From Christensenella sp. UBA7868 (GTDB taxonomy: Bacteria; Bacillota; Clostridia; Christensenellales; UBA1242): a DNA stretch of 8,366 nt. Location of the stretch: NCBI GenBank assembly GCA_002501285.1, contig DLSG01000107.1, positions 1 through 8,366 of the forward strand, read 5' to 3'. Positions 6,767 through 8,366 of this stretch are shown here, in pieces. A program made the position numbers and the translations under genes. The notes under the pieces are model-generated. The model did no database searches, was not told the origin of the DNA, and saw only the letters and a list, made by a program, of their open reading frames with translations. Position 1 is the stretch's first letter. Every line of letters starts with the position of its first letter.

Positions 6767-8185
6767 ATGGAAAATTTTAGAGAGACTGACAAAAGATATT
6801 ACTTTTATGAAAAAAGCAAAAAGAGTTTAGAAAATGAAATAGACGAATATTTAGAACTTAAAAATTACGGCCATGATAGTTTAAAATTTATTTATCTTTT
6901 TGACGAAGAAGATTTATTAGACGAAAAAATTGATGAAAGAGTTGAAAATGTTTTAAAAACTCTTTTATCTAAAATTGACAGTAGTAGTATTACAATCTCT
7001 TTTGAACATCAATTAAAAGAAAATTTAGATAACAACAAAACTTTTTTAAAATTAAATTCTTTATGCGAAAAATATAAAGACATTAATATTGGAATAGAAA
7101 GTGAATATAGAACATGGAAACCAAGTGAAGTTTTATATTCAAACAAAATTTTAGATAAATTAGCTTTTGAAATTAACAGTAAAAATTTATCAAATTTTGA
7201 AAAAATAATGTATGCCTATATGATTGCAACAAACCGACCTTACAAAGATACAAAAAATGATAGTTCTGTTCCAAGAACTATATATGGTGTTCTAACAAGT
7301 GACGAAATTGTATGCGTTGGTTATTGTGAACTATTTAAAGAAATTGTTAAACGTTTAAACTTGAAAGATGTTAAAATTTTTAAAAACAACATTGAAGCCA
7401 CAATAATAAACGAATCTGTTTCTAAACACCGAAATTTAATTGTATATCTTAAAGACGACAAATATAAAATAGATGGATATTATTATTTTGACCCTACATG
7501 GGACGCAAAATCTAAAACCGAAGATTTTAAATTTAACTTTTTTATGGTAAACCTTAAAGAAATTAAAAACATTGAAGAATATTGCATAGACTCTGAAAAA
7601 ATTAAATATAGTGGGTTTTCAGAAGATACTGACAGAATGAACTTTTTAAGTTATTATTCTAGACCCGAGCAAAATGATAAAGTTTCAATTTCGGCACACA
7701 AACTTAATGCTTGCAAAGATTTTTTAGATTTTTTTGTTAAAGATAAAAATTATTCAAGCGAACTTGAAGAATTTAAAAAACAAGGAAATTTTGAAAATAA
7801 CCTAAAAGAAAATTTTAGTAAACTTTTACCAATAATTTATGAAAAAACAAAAAATATATCAATTAAAGATTTTTACAACGCTTTAAAAAATGTTTTAAAT
7901 GTTTATAATGAAAATATTGAATCTTATTTAACTTTTCATAAAAATTCTGAAACTTCTACATTTCAAAATTACAGCAATCAAAACTCATCAACCCAAATTA
8001 ATAACAATGAAAATTCTTTTAATGAATCAAATAAAAATTTAAAAAAAGAAGAAATAAATAAACAAATTGAAAAAATAATAAATTACAACATAAAAGTAAG
8101 TAGATTATGTTTTACAGAAAGGTCAGATGCTTTGTTTAGAAAACTAACGAACATCGAAAACAAAGATTTTGAAAAATCATTTTAA
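6767..8185 (+). CDS. Transglutaminase-like (cysteine protease fold) protein of unknown substrate
   Basis: A 472-residue protein without signal peptide or membrane segment, so probably cytosolic. Residues ~140-250 hold a transglutaminase-like core. The helix NFEKIMYAYMIATNRPYKD is followed by GVLTSDEIVCVGYCELFKEI, with Cys183 as the likely nucleophile in the usual CxGY context. Then HRNLIVYLKD has His221, and GYYYFDPTWD has Asp242, completing a Cys-His-Asp triad. The N-terminal ~130 residues are charged and mixed alpha/beta, and residues ~255-390 are mostly helical; I recognise neither. Residues ~392-425 are an Asn/Ser-rich linker, followed by a helical end with one Cys (448). Bacterial relatives act as peptidases, amidases or cross-linkers; the substrate here cannot be read from sequence. 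It replaces yabR downstream of divIC and has its own promoter and terminator, so it is not in the sporulation unit. No in-frame ATG follows before codon 148, which supports the ATG at 6767 despite the missing Shine-Dalgarno. Confidence 0.75.
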   Translation: MENFRETDKRYYFYEKSKKSLENEIDEYLELKNYGHDSLKFIYLFDEEDLLDEKIDERVENVLKTLLSKIDSSSITISFEHQLKENLDNNKTFLKLNSLCEKYKDINIGIESEYRTWKPSEVLYSNKILDKLAFEINSKNLSNFEKIMYAYMIATNRPYKDTKNDSSVPRTIYGVLTSDEIVCVGYCELFKEIVKRLNLKDVKIFKNNIEATIINESVSKHRNLIVYLKDDKYKIDGYYYFDPTWDAKSKTEDFKFNFFMVNLKEIKNIEEYCIDSEKIKYSGFSEDTDRMNFLSYYSRPEQNDKVSISAHKLNACKDFLDFFVKDKNYSSELEEFKKQGNFENNLKENFSKLLPIIYEKTKNISIKDFYNALKNVLNVYNENIESYLTFHKNSETSTFQNYSNQNSSTQINNNENSFNESNKNLKKEEINKQIEKIINYNIKVSRLCFTERSDALFRKLTNIENKDFEKSF

Positions 8186-8227
8186 AATTTTTAAATAAAA
8201 ATGATAAAAATTTGTAATAAAACAAAT

Positions 8228-8265
8228 AAAAATAGTGAATAATAATTCTAGTTCACTATTTTTTT
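8228..8265 (+). terminator. Rho-independent terminator after the transglutaminase-like gene
   Basis: AAAAATAGTGAA (8228-8239) pairs with TTCACTATTTTT (8252-8263) around a 12-base loop, with a T run running on to 8265. The stem has only two G:C pairs, as expected in DNA this AT-rich. Confidence 0.75.
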
Positions 8266-8283
8266 ATTTTTTTTGAAAAACTA

Positions 8284-8312
8284 TTGACTTTTTTAACTTT
8301 CACGAATATAAT
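8284..8312 (+). promoter_or_regulatory. Strong sigma-A promoter of the initiator tRNA
   Basis: TTGACT (8284-8289), a 17-base spacer and a perfect TATAAT (8307-8312). Transcription would start near 8319, about five bases before the mature tRNA end: a near-consensus stable-RNA promoter. Confidence 0.85.
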
Positions 8313-8323
8313 ATATATGTTGT

Positions 8324-8366
8324 CGCGGGGTGGAGCAGCTAGGCAGCTCGTCGGGCTCATAACCCG
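8324..8366 (+). tRNA. Initiator tRNA-fMet (CAU anticodon), cut by the right edge
   Basis: The 43 visible bases run from position 1 to the 3' arm of the anticodon stem. The acceptor arm begins CGCGGGG with C at position 1, the base that is left unpaired in bacterial initiators. The D arm has AGCAG...GGCAGCTC. The anticodon is CAT at 8358-8360, flanked by the GGG (8353-8355) and CCC (8363-8365) of the anticodon stem, the initiator hallmark. In Bacillus subtilis I recall a Met tRNA near the divIC-yabR region; that memory is unchecked. Confidence 0.93.

Overview
The window comes from a very AT-rich, low-GC Gram-positive (Firmicutes) chromosome. The support is the conserved order yabP-yabQ-divIC (spore cortex and cell division genes), Bacillus-type ribosome binding sites, consensus sigma-A promoters and an initiator tRNA. 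All genes read through under the standard bacterial code. A spore-forming gut clostridial lineage is my guess, because giant proteins made of InlB-type B-repeats are common there, but the sequence alone does not fix the species.

Layout. Positions 1-5526 are one uninterrupted minus-strand reading frame of 1842 codons whose C-terminus lies off the left edge. It encodes a giant membrane-targeted, presumably surface-displayed protein. It has an N-terminal hydrophobic segment, a Cys/Trp-rich head, and then a long chain of InlB/Listeria-Bacteroides-type B-repeats and divergent B-repeats, interrupted by at least two non-repeat inserts. Positions 5527-5704 are a divergent AT-rich intergenic region. 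On the plus strand follow yabP (5705-5971), yabQ (5975-6382) and divIC (6342-6626), closed by a strong terminator. A second unit is a 472-residue transglutaminase-like protein (6767-8185) with its own promoter and terminator. Last is an initiator tRNA-fMet (8324 onward), with its own promoter and cut by the right edge.

Most interesting signal. The giant gene carries a run of ten G on its coding strand (5424-5433) in codons 32-35, at the end of the membrane segment. With ten G the frame is open. With nine G the next codon is TAA, and with eleven G a TAG follows four codons later. This is what a slipped-strand ON/OFF phase-variation switch would look like, and such a tract is conspicuous in this AT-rich DNA. 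I infer that the window shows the ON state of a phase-variable giant surface protein.

Other points. The giant gene is clearly less AT-rich than the plus-strand genes and lies directly upstream of yabP, where Bacillus has yabO, which suggests acquisition or rearrangement there. The last ~450 visible residues contain a tandem three-module block with a period of 240-241 residues. The transglutaminase-like gene has no Shine-Dalgarno, and its promoter places +1 at about the A of its ATG, so it is probably read from a leaderless mRNA.
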